This document shows, one piece after another, positions 34,973 to 44,299 of a stretch of DNA of 64,000 nucleotides. Positions within the stretch are counted from its first letter, which is position 1, and the number at the start of each line of letters is the position of its first letter. The notes beneath the pieces were generated by a model. It made no database searches. It was given only the letters and a program-made list of their open reading frames with translations, and had not been told where the DNA came from. The stretch comes from Marinimicrobium sp. C6131. GTDB taxonomy: Bacteria > Pseudomonadota > Gammaproteobacteria > Pseudomonadales > Cellvibrionaceae. The stretch lies in assembly GCF_026153455.1 (NCBI RefSeq), contig NZ_CP110629.1, forward strand, positions 868,001 through 932,000. The letters are read 5' to 3'. Both the position numbers and the translations under genes were made by a program.

Positions 34973-35716
34973 ATGGATAAAGCGCTCTACATCGCCATGA
35001 CCGGTGCCAAGCACAATATGCTGGCGCAGACCAATCACTCCAACAACATGGCCAACCTGAACACCACCGGTTTTCGCGCGGATTTCGCTCAGGCCCGCAG
35101 CATGCCGGTGTATTACGGCGATGGTCACCCCACCCGGGCGTACGCACTGACCGAGCGGCCCGCCACCAACTTCCAGCCGGGGCCCATGAACGCCACCGGG
35201 AGGGACCACGATATCGCCATACAGGGCGATGGTTTTATTGCGGTCCAGGCACCGGACGGCACCGAGGCCTATACCCGTGCCGGCGGCCTGCACATTGATC
35301 CGTTGGGTATTCTGCGCAACGGCAGTGGCCTGGCGGTTATCGGCAACGATGGGCCGATCGCTTTGCCCCCGCTGGAAAAGCTGGAAATCGGCACCGATGG
35401 GACACTGTCGATTGTCGCGCAGGGTCTGGGGCCCGAAGCCATGGTGGAAATCGACCGCATCAAGCTGGTCAATCCGGATCTCGCCGAGGTCTCCAAGGGT
35501 GAAGATGGCCTGTTCCGCCTCGATGGCGGAGTGCCCGCACCGGCGGATGCGCAGGTCAGTGTCGCCACCGGCTTTCTGGAAGGCAGCAACGTCAATGCCG
35601 TCAACGAGTTTACCCAGATCCTCAGCCTGTCCCGTCAGTATGAAATGCAACTGAAGTTGATGCAGACCGTCAAGCAGAATTCGGAAACCTCGGCACGGCT
35701 ATTGCAAAACGGTTAA
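34973..35716 (+). CDS. flgF: Flagellar basal-body rod protein FlgF
   Basis: 247-residue proximal rod subunit, opening MDKALYIAMTGAKHNMLAQT with the rod motif NNMANLNTTGFRADF; C-terminal GSNVNAVNEFTQILSLSRQY. ATG 34973 (GGGGATA upstream) is the family start, downstream of the sigma54 site. Distal-rod flgG follows. Confidence 0.95.
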   Translation: MDKALYIAMTGAKHNMLAQTNHSNNMANLNTTGFRADFAQARSMPVYYGDGHPTRAYALTERPATNFQPGPMNATGRDHDIAIQGDGFIAVQAPDGTEAYTRAGGLHIDPLGILRNGSGLAVIGNDGPIALPPLEKLEIGTDGTLSIVAQGLGPEAMVEIDRIKLVNPDLAEVSKGEDGLFRLDGGVPAPADAQVSVATGFLEGSNVNAVNEFTQILSLSRQYEMQLKLMQTVKQNSETSARLLQNG

Positions 35717-35814
35717 TAGCGTAACGTCGCGGGCCGGTTTTATGGCCCAGGGCGGAAAAACCTTGCCGCAAGGCGGCAAGCACTGAAGCAGATACCCGAC
35801 AGAGAGAACACACC

Positions 35815-36600
35815 ATGCACGCAGCACTGTACGTCAGCAAAACCGGTTTGAGTGCTCAGGATAAACAACTGACCACCATCTCCAACAACCTGTCCAACGT
35901 GGGCACGGTGGGTTTCAAGCGCGACCGTGCCGTGTTTGAAGACCTGTTGTATCAGACCCAGCGTCAGCCCGGCGGCCTGGCGAACCAGAACAACGAGTTG
36001 CCCTCCGGTTTGCAGTTGGGTACCGGTGTACGCGTGGTCGCGACGCAGAAAGAATTCACTCCCGGCAGTCTGGAAGTCACCGACCAGGCGCTGGATGTAG
36101 CCATCAATGGCCGAGGCTTTATCCAGGTGCTCCAGCCCGATGGTAATCTGGCGTACACCCGCAACGGTCAGTTCCAGATCAATGGGGAAGGCGAGCTGGT
36201 GACCAACAGCGGCCTGTTGATTGAGCCGGGCATTGTGATCCCGGAGAACACCAGCCAGATCAATATCAGTGAAGACGGCATCGTCTCCGCGCATTTCGCG
36301 GACGACCCGCAGCCTCAGGAAATCGGTCAGATTCAGTTGGCGGATTTCATCAACCCCTCCGGTCTGGAAGCCATCGGTGGCAACCTCTATGTCGAGACCG
36401 TCGCCAGTGGTAACCCGGTTATCGGCGCGCCGTCGGAAGAGGGCATGGGGTCGCTCAAGCAGGGCATGCTGGAGAGTTCCAACGTGGACATCGTCCAGGA
36501 AATGGTGGACATGATTTCCACCCAGCGCGCTTATGAGCTGAACTCCAAAGTGGTCTCCAGCGCGGACCAGATGCTTCAGTACATTAACCAGACGTTGTAA
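35815..36600 (+). CDS. flgG: Flagellar distal rod protein FlgG
   Basis: 261 residues, the standard FlgG length. MHAALYVSKTGLSAQDKQLT replaces the more common MNPALWISKTGLDAQ; NLSNVGTVGFKRDRAVFEDL and the C-terminal ESSNVDIVQEMVDMISTQRA are typical. GAGAG precedes ATG 35815. Confidence 0.96.
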   Translation: MHAALYVSKTGLSAQDKQLTTISNNLSNVGTVGFKRDRAVFEDLLYQTQRQPGGLANQNNELPSGLQLGTGVRVVATQKEFTPGSLEVTDQALDVAINGRGFIQVLQPDGNLAYTRNGQFQINGEGELVTNSGLLIEPGIVIPENTSQINISEDGIVSAHFADDPQPQEIGQIQLADFINPSGLEAIGGNLYVETVASGNPVIGAPSEEGMGSLKQGMLESSNVDIVQEMVDMISTQRAYELNSKVVSSADQMLQYINQTL

Positions 36601-36613
36601 CGAGGCCTTCGCC

Positions 36614-37324
36614 ATGACTCCCGTCGCCCTGATCCGCTGCTGCCAGAAACTGATCGCCCGCGTTGCATTGCTCCTGCTGGTAGTGAGCGTGTCGGCGTGT
36701 ATTACCTACGAGCGGCCGGTGCCCGGCGATCCGTATTACGCGGCCACGATTCCCACGGCGTCCAGTGTGCCCCAGCGCACCGAAGGCTCGCTGTATCAGG
36801 GTAATTACGGCATGGCACTCTATACCGATCGCAAAGCGTTGAACGTGGGTGACATCATCACCGTCACCCTGGCCGAGCGCACGGTGTCGAGTAAAAGCTC
36901 CGGCGTCTCGGTGGACAAGGAAAGCGAACTGGACTTCAATGCGGGTCCCTTGTTGGGGACCAACCCGAGCTTTCGTGGCAATACGCTTGATACCAATCTG
37001 AGTCAGAACCGTGCGTTCAGTGGCGATGCGGGTGCCGACCAGAGCAACAGCCTGGAAGGCAATATCACCGTCACTGTGGCGGAGGTTTTGCCCAACGGGG
37101 CGTTGGTGGTACGCGGAGAAAAGTGGATTACCATCAACCGCGGTGATGAATTTATTCGCATCAGTGGCATCGTTCGGCCAGACGATGTATCGCCGGATAA
37201 CACAGTGCCATCCACCCGGCTGGCCAATGCCCAGATTTCCTACAGCGGCACCGGCACCCTGGCGGACTCCCAGTCCATGGGCTGGTTGTCCCGGTTTTTT
37301 AATAGCGGTTACTGGCCATTCTGA
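36614..37324 (+). CDS. flgH: Flagellar L-ring lipoprotein FlgH
   Basis: 236-residue outer-membrane L-ring subunit. Lipoprotein signal ending VSVSAC with lipid-accepting Cys29, then Gly/Ser-rich mature start. Conserved segments GSLYQGNYGMALYTDRKALN, VGDIITVTLAE and LVVRGEKWITINRGDEFIRI in two pieces. 13 bp after flgG. Confidence 0.96.
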   Translation: MTPVALIRCCQKLIARVALLLLVVSVSACITYERPVPGDPYYAATIPTASSVPQRTEGSLYQGNYGMALYTDRKALNVGDIITVTLAERTVSSKSSGVSVDKESELDFNAGPLLGTNPSFRGNTLDTNLSQNRAFSGDAGADQSNSLEGNITVTVAEVLPNGALVVRGEKWITINRGDEFIRISGIVRPDDVSPDNTVPSTRLANAQISYSGTGTLADSQSMGWLSRFFNSGYWPF

Positions 37325-37353
37325 GCGAGGCTGACCCTGTGAGAGGATTTTCC

Positions 37354-38454
37354 ATGATCCATCGTATTCTGATCGCGGCCCTGCTGGTACTGACCAGCAC
37401 CCTGGCTCAGGCCGAGCGAATCAAAGACATCGCCACGGTCGCCGGCGTTCGCTCCAATCAATTGGTGGGATATGGCCTGGTCGTCGGTCTGGATGGCACG
37501 GGGGATCAGACCAACCAGTCGCCGTTTACCATTCAGTCATTTAACAACATGCTGCAGCAGTTCGGTATTACCGTCCCGCCGGGCACGCGTGTGCAGACCA
37601 AAAACGTGGCGGCCGTCATGATTCAGGCGGAGTTGCCCGCGTTTGCCAAACCCGGCCAGACCATCGATGTAACGGTCTCCTCCATCAGTAATGCCACCAG
37701 CCTGCGCGGCGGCAGTCTGTTGATGACCTCCCTGAAAGGGCCGGACGGCCAGGTCTACGCACTGGCGCAAGGCAACCTGGTGGTGGGCGGTTTTGGCGCC
37801 GAAGGCCGGGACGGTTCCCGGATCACCGTCAACGTCCCCAGCGTCGGTCGCATCCCCGGTGGCGCCACCGTGGAGCAGGAAGTCAAAAACAATTTCAGCT
37901 CCGGGCAGCCGGTGGTACTCAACCTGAACCGTGCGGATTTTACTACCGCCAACCGGGTTGCCCAGAGCATCAACGAAATGCTGGGGCCGGATGTGGCGCG
38001 TGCCCAGGATGCGGTATCGGTCGCGGTCAGCGCGCCCCAGGATCCGTCCCATCGGGTGGATTTCATTTCCCTGCTGGAAAACATCGAGGTAGAGCCCGGC
38101 GAGGAAGCGGCCAAGGTCGTGATCAATTCCCGCACTGGCACCATCGTGGTGGGCCAACATGTGCGCGTCTCCCCGGTGGCGGTTACTCACGGTAACCTGA
38201 CCGTTTCCATTTCGGAAGACTATACCGCCGTTCAACCCAACCCACTGGGCGAGGGCGATACGGTCGTGTTGCCGGGCAGTGATGTGGAAATCACCGAAGA
38301 AACCAACCCGATGTTCAAGTTCGCGCCGGGCAATACGCTGGAAGATATTGTCCGCTCGGTGAATAACGTCGGTGCGTCTCCCGGTGACCTGATGGCCATT
38401 CTGGAAGCGCTCAAACAGTCCGGCGCACTCAAAGCCCAATTGATGGTGATCTGA
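37354..38454 (+). CDS. flgI: Flagellar P-ring protein FlgI
   Basis: 366-residue periplasmic P-ring subunit. Signal peptide MIHRILIAALLVLTSTLAQA, mature start ERIKDIATVAGVRSNQLVGY, and VGLDGTGDQTNQSPFT. ATG 37354 with GAGAGGA upstream is preferred to GTG 37339, since the signal peptide is then of normal length. Its stop overlaps the flgJ start (TGATG). Confidence 0.96.
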   Translation: MIHRILIAALLVLTSTLAQAERIKDIATVAGVRSNQLVGYGLVVGLDGTGDQTNQSPFTIQSFNNMLQQFGITVPPGTRVQTKNVAAVMIQAELPAFAKPGQTIDVTVSSISNATSLRGGSLLMTSLKGPDGQVYALAQGNLVVGGFGAEGRDGSRITVNVPSVGRIPGGATVEQEVKNNFSSGQPVVLNLNRADFTTANRVAQSINEMLGPDVARAQDAVSVAVSAPQDPSHRVDFISLLENIEVEPGEEAAKVVINSRTGTIVVGQHVRVSPVAVTHGNLTVSISEDYTAVQPNPLGEGDTVVLPGSDVEITEETNPMFKFAPGNTLEDIVRSVNNVGASPGDLMAILEALKQSGALKAQLMVI

Positions 38455-39395
38455 TGATACCGCTCGATAACACGCATGTGCGTCAGCAAGTACAGGACAG
38501 TCTGCTGAACAACGACGGCATGGAAGCGCTGCGCGCCAAAGGTCGCAACGGCGATCCGGAAGCGTTGCGGGAAGTCGCTCGCCAGTTTGAATCCATGTTC
38601 GTGCATCAGATGTTCAAACAGATGCGCGCGACCAACGAAGTGTTTGGCAAAGACAGCCTGTTCAGCAGTGAAGAGAGCAAATTCCACAAGGAAATGCTCG
38701 ACCAGCAGATGTCCCTGGAGCTGACCAAGGGTCGCGGTCTGGGCTTGGCGGAAATGCTGTATCAACAGATGGAACGGGCTTACGGTGATAAGCTCAAACC
38801 ACAGAAAGCGGAATCCATGGACGTCAGTCGTCTGGAACGCCAATCCAACCTGTCGGTGCCTGTCGCACCGGTTACCGGGGGCAAGGCGCCCCTGGCAAAC
38901 AGCCCGGGTGAGTTTGTGGAGCGCATTCGCCCTCATGCCGTTAAAGCGGCCGGGCAGCTCGGTGTTGCTCCGCAGGCATTGATCGCCCAGGCGGCGCTGG
39001 AAACCGGTTGGGGCCAGCACGTGATTCATACCGGCAGCGGTGCCAACAGTCACAACCTGTTCAATATCAAAGCGGATGGGCGTTGGGAAGGGGATCGCAT
39101 CAACGTCTCCACCATTGAATACCGCCATGGCTTGCCGCAAGTGGAGCGGGCGGATTTCCGTCGCTATGACAATTATGAGCAAAGTTTTGCCGACTACGTG
39201 CAGTTCCTGCAGGACAATCCGCGCTATCAGGAGGCTCTGAAAGCCGGTGACGATGCGGAGCGCTACGTGGAAGGATTGCAGGACGCGGGCTATGCGACCG
39301 ACCCCGCCTACGCGGAAAAACTGAAGACCCTGATGCGCACCGAACCGCTGATGACCGTGGTTCGCAATGACGCCCCTAACCCGAACGATGCCTGA
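38454..39395 (+). CDS. flgJ: Rod-capping peptidoglycan hydrolase FlgJ
   Basis: 313 residues in two domains: an N-terminal rod-binding domain (LREVARQFESMFVHQMFKQM at about 40-60) and a C-terminal glucosaminidase domain (about 155-305) with the catalytic Glu in AQAALETGWGQHV and SHNLFNIKADGRWEGDR. It opens the cell wall for the rod. Start overlaps the flgI stop by 1 bp. Confidence 0.95.
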   Translation: MIPLDNTHVRQQVQDSLLNNDGMEALRAKGRNGDPEALREVARQFESMFVHQMFKQMRATNEVFGKDSLFSSEESKFHKEMLDQQMSLELTKGRGLGLAEMLYQQMERAYGDKLKPQKAESMDVSRLERQSNLSVPVAPVTGGKAPLANSPGEFVERIRPHAVKAAGQLGVAPQALIAQAALETGWGQHVIHTGSGANSHNLFNIKADGRWEGDRINVSTIEYRHGLPQVERADFRRYDNYEQSFADYVQFLQDNPRYQEALKAGDDAERYVEGLQDAGYATDPAYAEKLKTLMRTEPLMTVVRNDAPNPNDA

Positions 39396-39408
39396 TAGGT
39401 AAGCCACC

Positions 39409-42156
39409 ATGTCCGGAATACTGAATACCGCCATCTCCGGTCTGCGCGTCAGCCAGGCAGCCATGCGCACGGCGGGCCATAATATCAGCAATGCCAATAC
39501 CGATGGTTACAGTCGGCAGCGCACGGAAGATATCACCCGGCCCGAGCAGCAACTGGGTAACGCGGGCTATGTGGGCACGGGGGCAACAACCCAGTCAATC
39601 ACACGCATTGTGGATCAGTTCGTAGTCAGTCAGCTGCGCACGGATACCACCAACTTTCATTCCCTCGACAAATACAACAGCAATCTCGAGAAAATCGACA
39701 AGTTGTTCGCGGACGAGTCCACGGGTCTCGCGGGCGGCCTGAAGGCGTTTTTTGCCTCGGTCCAGAATGCCGCCGATGATCCGTCCTCATCCCCCGCACG
39801 GCAGTTGATGATTACCGAGGCGGACAGTCTGAGTACGCGCTTCAATACGCTTTACGACCGCCTGGCGGACATCGAGCGCAATGTGATTCGGGAAATTGAT
39901 GCGGTCACCCAGCAGATCAATGACCTGGCACAGAACGTGGCGGACCTGAATCAGTCGATTGCTGACAAAGCACTTCCCGGTGCTGGAAATGACCCCAATG
40001 ACCTGATGGATCAGCGGGACGAGACATTGCGTAAACTGTCCGAATTGGTCGGTATCAGTGTAGTGCCCCAGGGCAATGGTCATGTCAGTGTGTTCATGGG
40101 GGAGGGGCAGGCGCTGGTCGTGGGTTCGACGGTAAACCGCTTTCAGGTCACCAATGCCGGCGAAATCAAACTCAGCCAGGGTACCCGTACCCACGATGTC
40201 ACGGGGCTTCTTAACGGTGGCCAGCTCGGTGGTTTGGTGGACTTCCGCGATGGCATCTTGCACACCGCCAAAAACGAACTCGGGCGCATTGCACTGGTGT
40301 TATCCGACACCTTCAATGAACAGCAACAACAGGGGCTGGACCTCGATGGTGATTACGGCCAGCGTCTGTTCAAGGACATCAACTCGGACGATCTGATCAG
40401 CAATCGGGTGGTGGCGGGCAATAATGCCGGGCCTGACGATCGTCGCCTGTCGGTCACCATAGATGACATTGGGCAACTGACCACCAGCGACTATCGTTTC
40501 CAGATTCTCGAGAACACCAACAATTATGTGATCACCCGTCTGAATGACGACAAGGTGATTCAGCAGGGCATGCTCACGGGCAGTTATCCGGAGACGCTGT
40601 CGTTTGATGGCCTGTCGGTCACGCTCGAGGGAGGCTCGTTCCAGGGCGGTGACAGCTTCACCATCCAGCCGACAACGAATGCTGCCCGCTATATTGAAAC
40701 CTTGCTCAGTCGCCCTGAGGACCTGGCTTTCGCCTCACCGGTGCGTACCGGCTCGGACAGTGGTAATGAGGGTTCCGGAAGCATCAGTCAGGGGCAGGTC
40801 CTCAGTAAGCTCGGACTGGATGGCGAGGTATTGCCAACCTTTGCCACGGAAGGACAATTGTCGCCGCCGGTGATCGTGCGCTTCACCTCAGAGACCACCT
40901 ACGACATCCTGGACAACTCCGACCCGGCCAATCCTAAACATCTTGAACCGCCCATACGCGAGCAGCGTTTTGTGCCTGGCCAGGACAATGCACTGTTTAC
41001 GACCGATCCGGGCGAAACCCGGGTCATAGGGGCGGGGAGCCGTCTTGGGTTGCCGGATGGACGCAGCGCTCAGGTGGTTGCCGTGGGTGGCCCGGCGCAG
41101 AATAACGGCTACCCGGTGGAGCAGATGCGTTTCCGGGTGACCGACCCGAGCACCGGTGCAACCACGACCCAGAATGTGGTGACCAACCCCAATGCCTCCG
41201 CCGCCAATATCGCCGATCAACTGAGTCGGGTGCCCGGCGTGTCCGCGAATGCCTATACCCAGGCGACCTTGACCGATATCAGTATCGAGGATTTCAGTTC
41301 ACCACTTCAGATCACCATCAACGGTGAAGACCTTCTGGAGTATCAGGGTGGCAACCTCGCCCCGATGGTACCCAATCCGCAGACAGACCCGGATGGGTTT
41401 CAGGAATATCTGGCCGAACAGATCAATGCCAACTCCAACCTGCAAGCGTTGGGTTTTCGCGCCGAAGCCGGGGCCAACCCGATTACCGGTGAGCTGGAGC
41501 TGCGCATGGTCGCGTCCTCCGGTGTGGATGTCGATGTCCGTCTGCAGGCGGATAACGCCACCCAGAATCAATTGAGCGTGAATGACAGTACCGGCAACCC
41601 GAATGTCCGACTGACGGGGCAGGGGGCGGGCAACGAGTCCACAGTGACGGTGGGTGGCCGGGTGGATCTGACGCTGGCCGACGGCGTGGCGTTGCAGACC
41701 GCGCCGACCGACAGCCAGCTTTTCGGTGACAGCGAAGCGGCGGATTTCGCCCAGTCCTCTTTCCTGGGTTACCAGGCCAGCATTAAAGGTCAGCCCAAAG
41801 CGGGCGATACCTTTACCCTGGACTTCAACAGCGATTCCAGCAATGACAACCGTAACGCCCTGGCCATGGCCGCGCTGGAAACTGCCAAAGTCATGGGCGA
41901 CGGTAAGCTCGGGCTGAGCGATGCCTACGGACGTCTGGTCGAGCAGGTGGGTACCGAGAGTGCCTCCGCACGCAGCAACAGTCAGGCGGCGGAAAGCCTG
42001 ATGGAGCAGACCCAGTCCATGCGCGACAGCATCAGTGGCGTCAACCTGGATGAAGAGGCCGCCAACCTGATCAAGTTTGAGCAGGCGTACAACGCCAACT
42101 CCCGGGTCATCTCCATCGCCCGGGACCTGTTTGACACACTGTTAAACTCTATCTGA
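39409..42156 (+). CDS. flgK: Hook-filament junction protein FlgK (enlarged)
   Basis: 915-residue HAP1, well above the usual 450-680. N-terminus ILNTAISGLRVSQAAMRTAG and HNISNANTDGYSRQ, C-terminus SGVNLDEEAANLIKFEQAYN with NSRVISIARDLFDTLL are canonical. Repetitive extra domains rich in Thr/Asn/Asp fill about residues 330-800. Forms the junction between hook and filament. flgL follows after 14 bp. Confidence 0.94.
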   Translation: MSGILNTAISGLRVSQAAMRTAGHNISNANTDGYSRQRTEDITRPEQQLGNAGYVGTGATTQSITRIVDQFVVSQLRTDTTNFHSLDKYNSNLEKIDKLFADESTGLAGGLKAFFASVQNAADDPSSSPARQLMITEADSLSTRFNTLYDRLADIERNVIREIDAVTQQINDLAQNVADLNQSIADKALPGAGNDPNDLMDQRDETLRKLSELVGISVVPQGNGHVSVFMGEGQALVVGSTVNRFQVTNAGEIKLSQGTRTHDVTGLLNGGQLGGLVDFRDGILHTAKNELGRIALVLSDTFNEQQQQGLDLDGDYGQRLFKDINSDDLISNRVVAGNNAGPDDRRLSVTIDDIGQLTTSDYRFQILENTNNYVITRLNDDKVIQQGMLTGSYPETLSFDGLSVTLEGGSFQGGDSFTIQPTTNAARYIETLLSRPEDLAFASPVRTGSDSGNEGSGSISQGQVLSKLGLDGEVLPTFATEGQLSPPVIVRFTSETTYDILDNSDPANPKHLEPPIREQRFVPGQDNALFTTDPGETRVIGAGSRLGLPDGRSAQVVAVGGPAQNNGYPVEQMRFRVTDPSTGATTTQNVVTNPNASAANIADQLSRVPGVSANAYTQATLTDISIEDFSSPLQITINGEDLLEYQGGNLAPMVPNPQTDPDGFQEYLAEQINANSNLQALGFRAEAGANPITGELELRMVASSGVDVDVRLQADNATQNQLSVNDSTGNPNVRLTGQGAGNESTVTVGGRVDLTLADGVALQTAPTDSQLFGDSEAADFAQSSFLGYQASIKGQPKAGDTFTLDFNSDSSNDNRNALAMAALETAKVMGDGKLGLSDAYGRLVEQVGTESASARSNSQAAESLMEQTQSMRDSISGVNLDEEAANLIKFEQAYNANSRVISIARDLFDTLLNSI

Positions 42157-42170
42157 TTGAGGCGCTGATC

Positions 42171-43781
42171 ATGCGTGTGTCCACCTCACAAATCTACAGT
42201 ATTGCCGACATTGGTATGCGCGATGCCCAATCGGCCGTGAACAAAACCAGCGAGCAGATCAGTACCGGCAAGCGGGTGCTCAGTCCGGCGGACGACCCGG
42301 TCGCGGCCACCAGCATTCTGAGATTGAATCAGCAGTTGGGGCGGATTGAGCAATACGAGAAAAACGTCAATGCGGCCGAGAACAGTCTGGAGCAGGAAGA
42401 GGTGGCGATTCAGTCTATCGTCACGCTCATGCAGCGCATGAAAGAACTGGCGGTTCGTGCCGGTAATACCGGGGTCATGACACCGACGGATTACCAGTCC
42501 ATTGCGGCAGAAGTGGACAGTCGGATCGGCGAGCTGATCAATCTTCAGAATACCCGTAACGCATCGGGCCAATACATTTTCTCGGGGCATCAGGGTGATA
42601 CCCAACCCTTTACCGAGGATGGTGGAGGCAACTTCTCTTATCACGGCGATGAAGGGCAGATGCGCATTCAGATTTCCGAGACGGGCTCCGTTCCGGTGAG
42701 TGACTCGGGCAAGGCGCTGTTCGTGGATGTGCCCAGTGGGCACAACACCATGAACACCCGCCCGAGCGAGGCCAACCGGGCGGTGCCTCCGGCGCGGATC
42801 AATGTCGGTGAAATCGTGGATCAGGAGGCCTACGACGAGTTTTATCCCCGGGACATGAAGATCACCTTCAATGCGCCCGAGTCGGTGAGCCCTCCCGCCG
42901 CCAACTACACCATCACCGATGACAAAGGGCGGGTGTTGGTGGCCAATGCCGCCTATGAGCAGGGCGAAGCCATTGAAATCAACGGCGTGCGGGTGCGAAT
43001 CTCCGGTCAGCCCTATGCCGGGGAGGCGGCGACGCCGGGCACTATCGATTTCGGAGCGGTCACCCCCGTCGATTTTACCGGCGCCCCGGAGACGGTGACC
43101 CTGACCGTGGGAGGCAAGTCAGAGACGCTGGTACTGGATCGGCCGATCAACAATGCGGCCGATCTGGCTGCCGCCCTGAATAGTACTGCGGAGGTAACGG
43201 CGGGCAGTGGCGCGGATCGCAACGCCGAGCGGCTGGCCAATCTGGGTGTAGTCGTGGACGCCAACGGGCTCAGCGTTCCCAGCGGCCAGAACCTGACTGT
43301 GCGCAATGGCACCGCCAACACTGACAGCGTGTTCGGGGTCGCCACTCAGAATGACGGCACCACTTCGACCGATGGCGAGCTGGCCGAGCCCGGCGACAGC
43401 TTTCTGATCACCTCCAGTAACAAACAGGGGCTACTGACCACGCTTTCCCGGCTGAGTGAGGCAATGAAGAACGTTGAAAGTAATCCGGAGAGTAAGGCGG
43501 AACTCAGTAACATTATTGGTCAGACCCTGACCAACCTCGATAATGGCATGACCCACCTGACGGCTGCTCAGGGGGACCTGGGGGCCCGGCTCAACACCCT
43601 GGAGTCCACCCGTGATCTGCTGGCAGATACCAAGCTACACAGCGAGGAGGTGCTTGCCGATATCCAGGACCTGGACTACGCTGAAGCTTCCACCCGACTG
43701 CAGATGGAGAGTCTGGTGCTCAGTGCCGCCCAGCAGACCTTTGCGAAAGTCAGTGGGCTGTCGCTGTTCAATTATCTGTAA
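42171..43781 (+). CDS. flgL: Hook-filament junction protein FlgL (enlarged)
   Basis: 536-residue HAP3 (E. coli 317). Flagellin-like N-terminus MRVSTSQIYSIADIGMRDAQ, TGKRVLSPADDPVAATSILR; C-terminus DYAEASTRLQMESLVLSAAQ and FAKVSGLSLFNYL. The central part (about 190-420) is an added variable domain. End of the flgF-L operon. Confidence 0.94.
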   Translation: MRVSTSQIYSIADIGMRDAQSAVNKTSEQISTGKRVLSPADDPVAATSILRLNQQLGRIEQYEKNVNAAENSLEQEEVAIQSIVTLMQRMKELAVRAGNTGVMTPTDYQSIAAEVDSRIGELINLQNTRNASGQYIFSGHQGDTQPFTEDGGGNFSYHGDEGQMRIQISETGSVPVSDSGKALFVDVPSGHNTMNTRPSEANRAVPPARINVGEIVDQEAYDEFYPRDMKITFNAPESVSPPAANYTITDDKGRVLVANAAYEQGEAIEINGVRVRISGQPYAGEAATPGTIDFGAVTPVDFTGAPETVTLTVGGKSETLVLDRPINNAADLAAALNSTAEVTAGSGADRNAERLANLGVVVDANGLSVPSGQNLTVRNGTANTDSVFGVATQNDGTTSTDGELAEPGDSFLITSSNKQGLLTTLSRLSEAMKNVESNPESKAELSNIIGQTLTNLDNGMTHLTAAQGDLGARLNTLESTRDLLADTKLHSEEVLADIQDLDYAEASTRLQMESLVLSAAQQTFAKVSGLSLFNYL

Positions 43782-43825
43782 CCCCTGATTCAGGCCGGAA
43801 CCCCCGGCCACGAGACCCTGTTGTT

Positions 43826-44152
43826 ATGAGTGATACCGATACGCTGAAACCGCTACGCCAGTTCCACGCTTTTACTGAGACGTTGTTGGAGCTGGCCAGG
43901 GCCAATGAGTGGCAGGCATTTGAGGAGAAGGCGGCGGAGCGTGAACGGTTGATTGATGCCATCAACGACAATCAGTTTCTGATCGAGGTTGCGGAGGCGG
44001 GGCTCGCGGACAGCATGCGGGCGGAGATTGCCGAGATCCAGACCCTCAACGACGAAATCACCGAACTGGCCGAAGCCACCAAGGCGGACATCGCCGCCCA
44101 GCTCAAACAACAGAACCACCAGGATAAGGCCATCAAGGCCTACAAACCCTGA
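43826..44152 (+). CDS. FliT-like flagellar export chaperone
   Basis: 108-residue, highly charged, all-helical protein. The arrangement of helices and the motif LARANEWQAFEEKAAERERL resemble FliT/FlgN-type chaperones, which bind HAP proteins before export. It lies 44 bp after flgL, so its client may be FlgK/FlgL (inference). A second FliT-like gene follows fliS at 54239. FlgN is the main alternative. Confidence 0.65.
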   Translation: MSDTDTLKPLRQFHAFTETLLELARANEWQAFEEKAAERERLIDAINDNQFLIEVAEAGLADSMRAEIAEIQTLNDEITELAEATKADIAAQLKQQNHQDKAIKAYKP

Positions 44153-44175
44153 CTCCACACAACCCACCGCCCCGA

Positions 44176-44265
44176 CGTAGGGTGGCATAAGGCCGAAGGT
44201 TGTCATCCACCGTTCCGGGTCCAATCGGTGGATGACGGGGCTGCGCCCCTTATGTCACCCTACGG
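44176..44265. repeat. Bipartite REP-like inverted repeat at island boundary
   Basis: CGTAGGGTGGCATAAGG (44176-44192) is the complement, with one mismatch, of CCTTATGTCACCCTACG (44249-44265). Inner boxes TCATCCACCG and CGGTGGATGA are complementary as well. It forms a large stem marking the edge of the accessory island after the flg genes; a related unit is at 48871-48911. Confidence 0.7.
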
Positions 44266-44299
44266 CCAAGGAACCGTGCGGAGAAGGTCCGCATGCTTG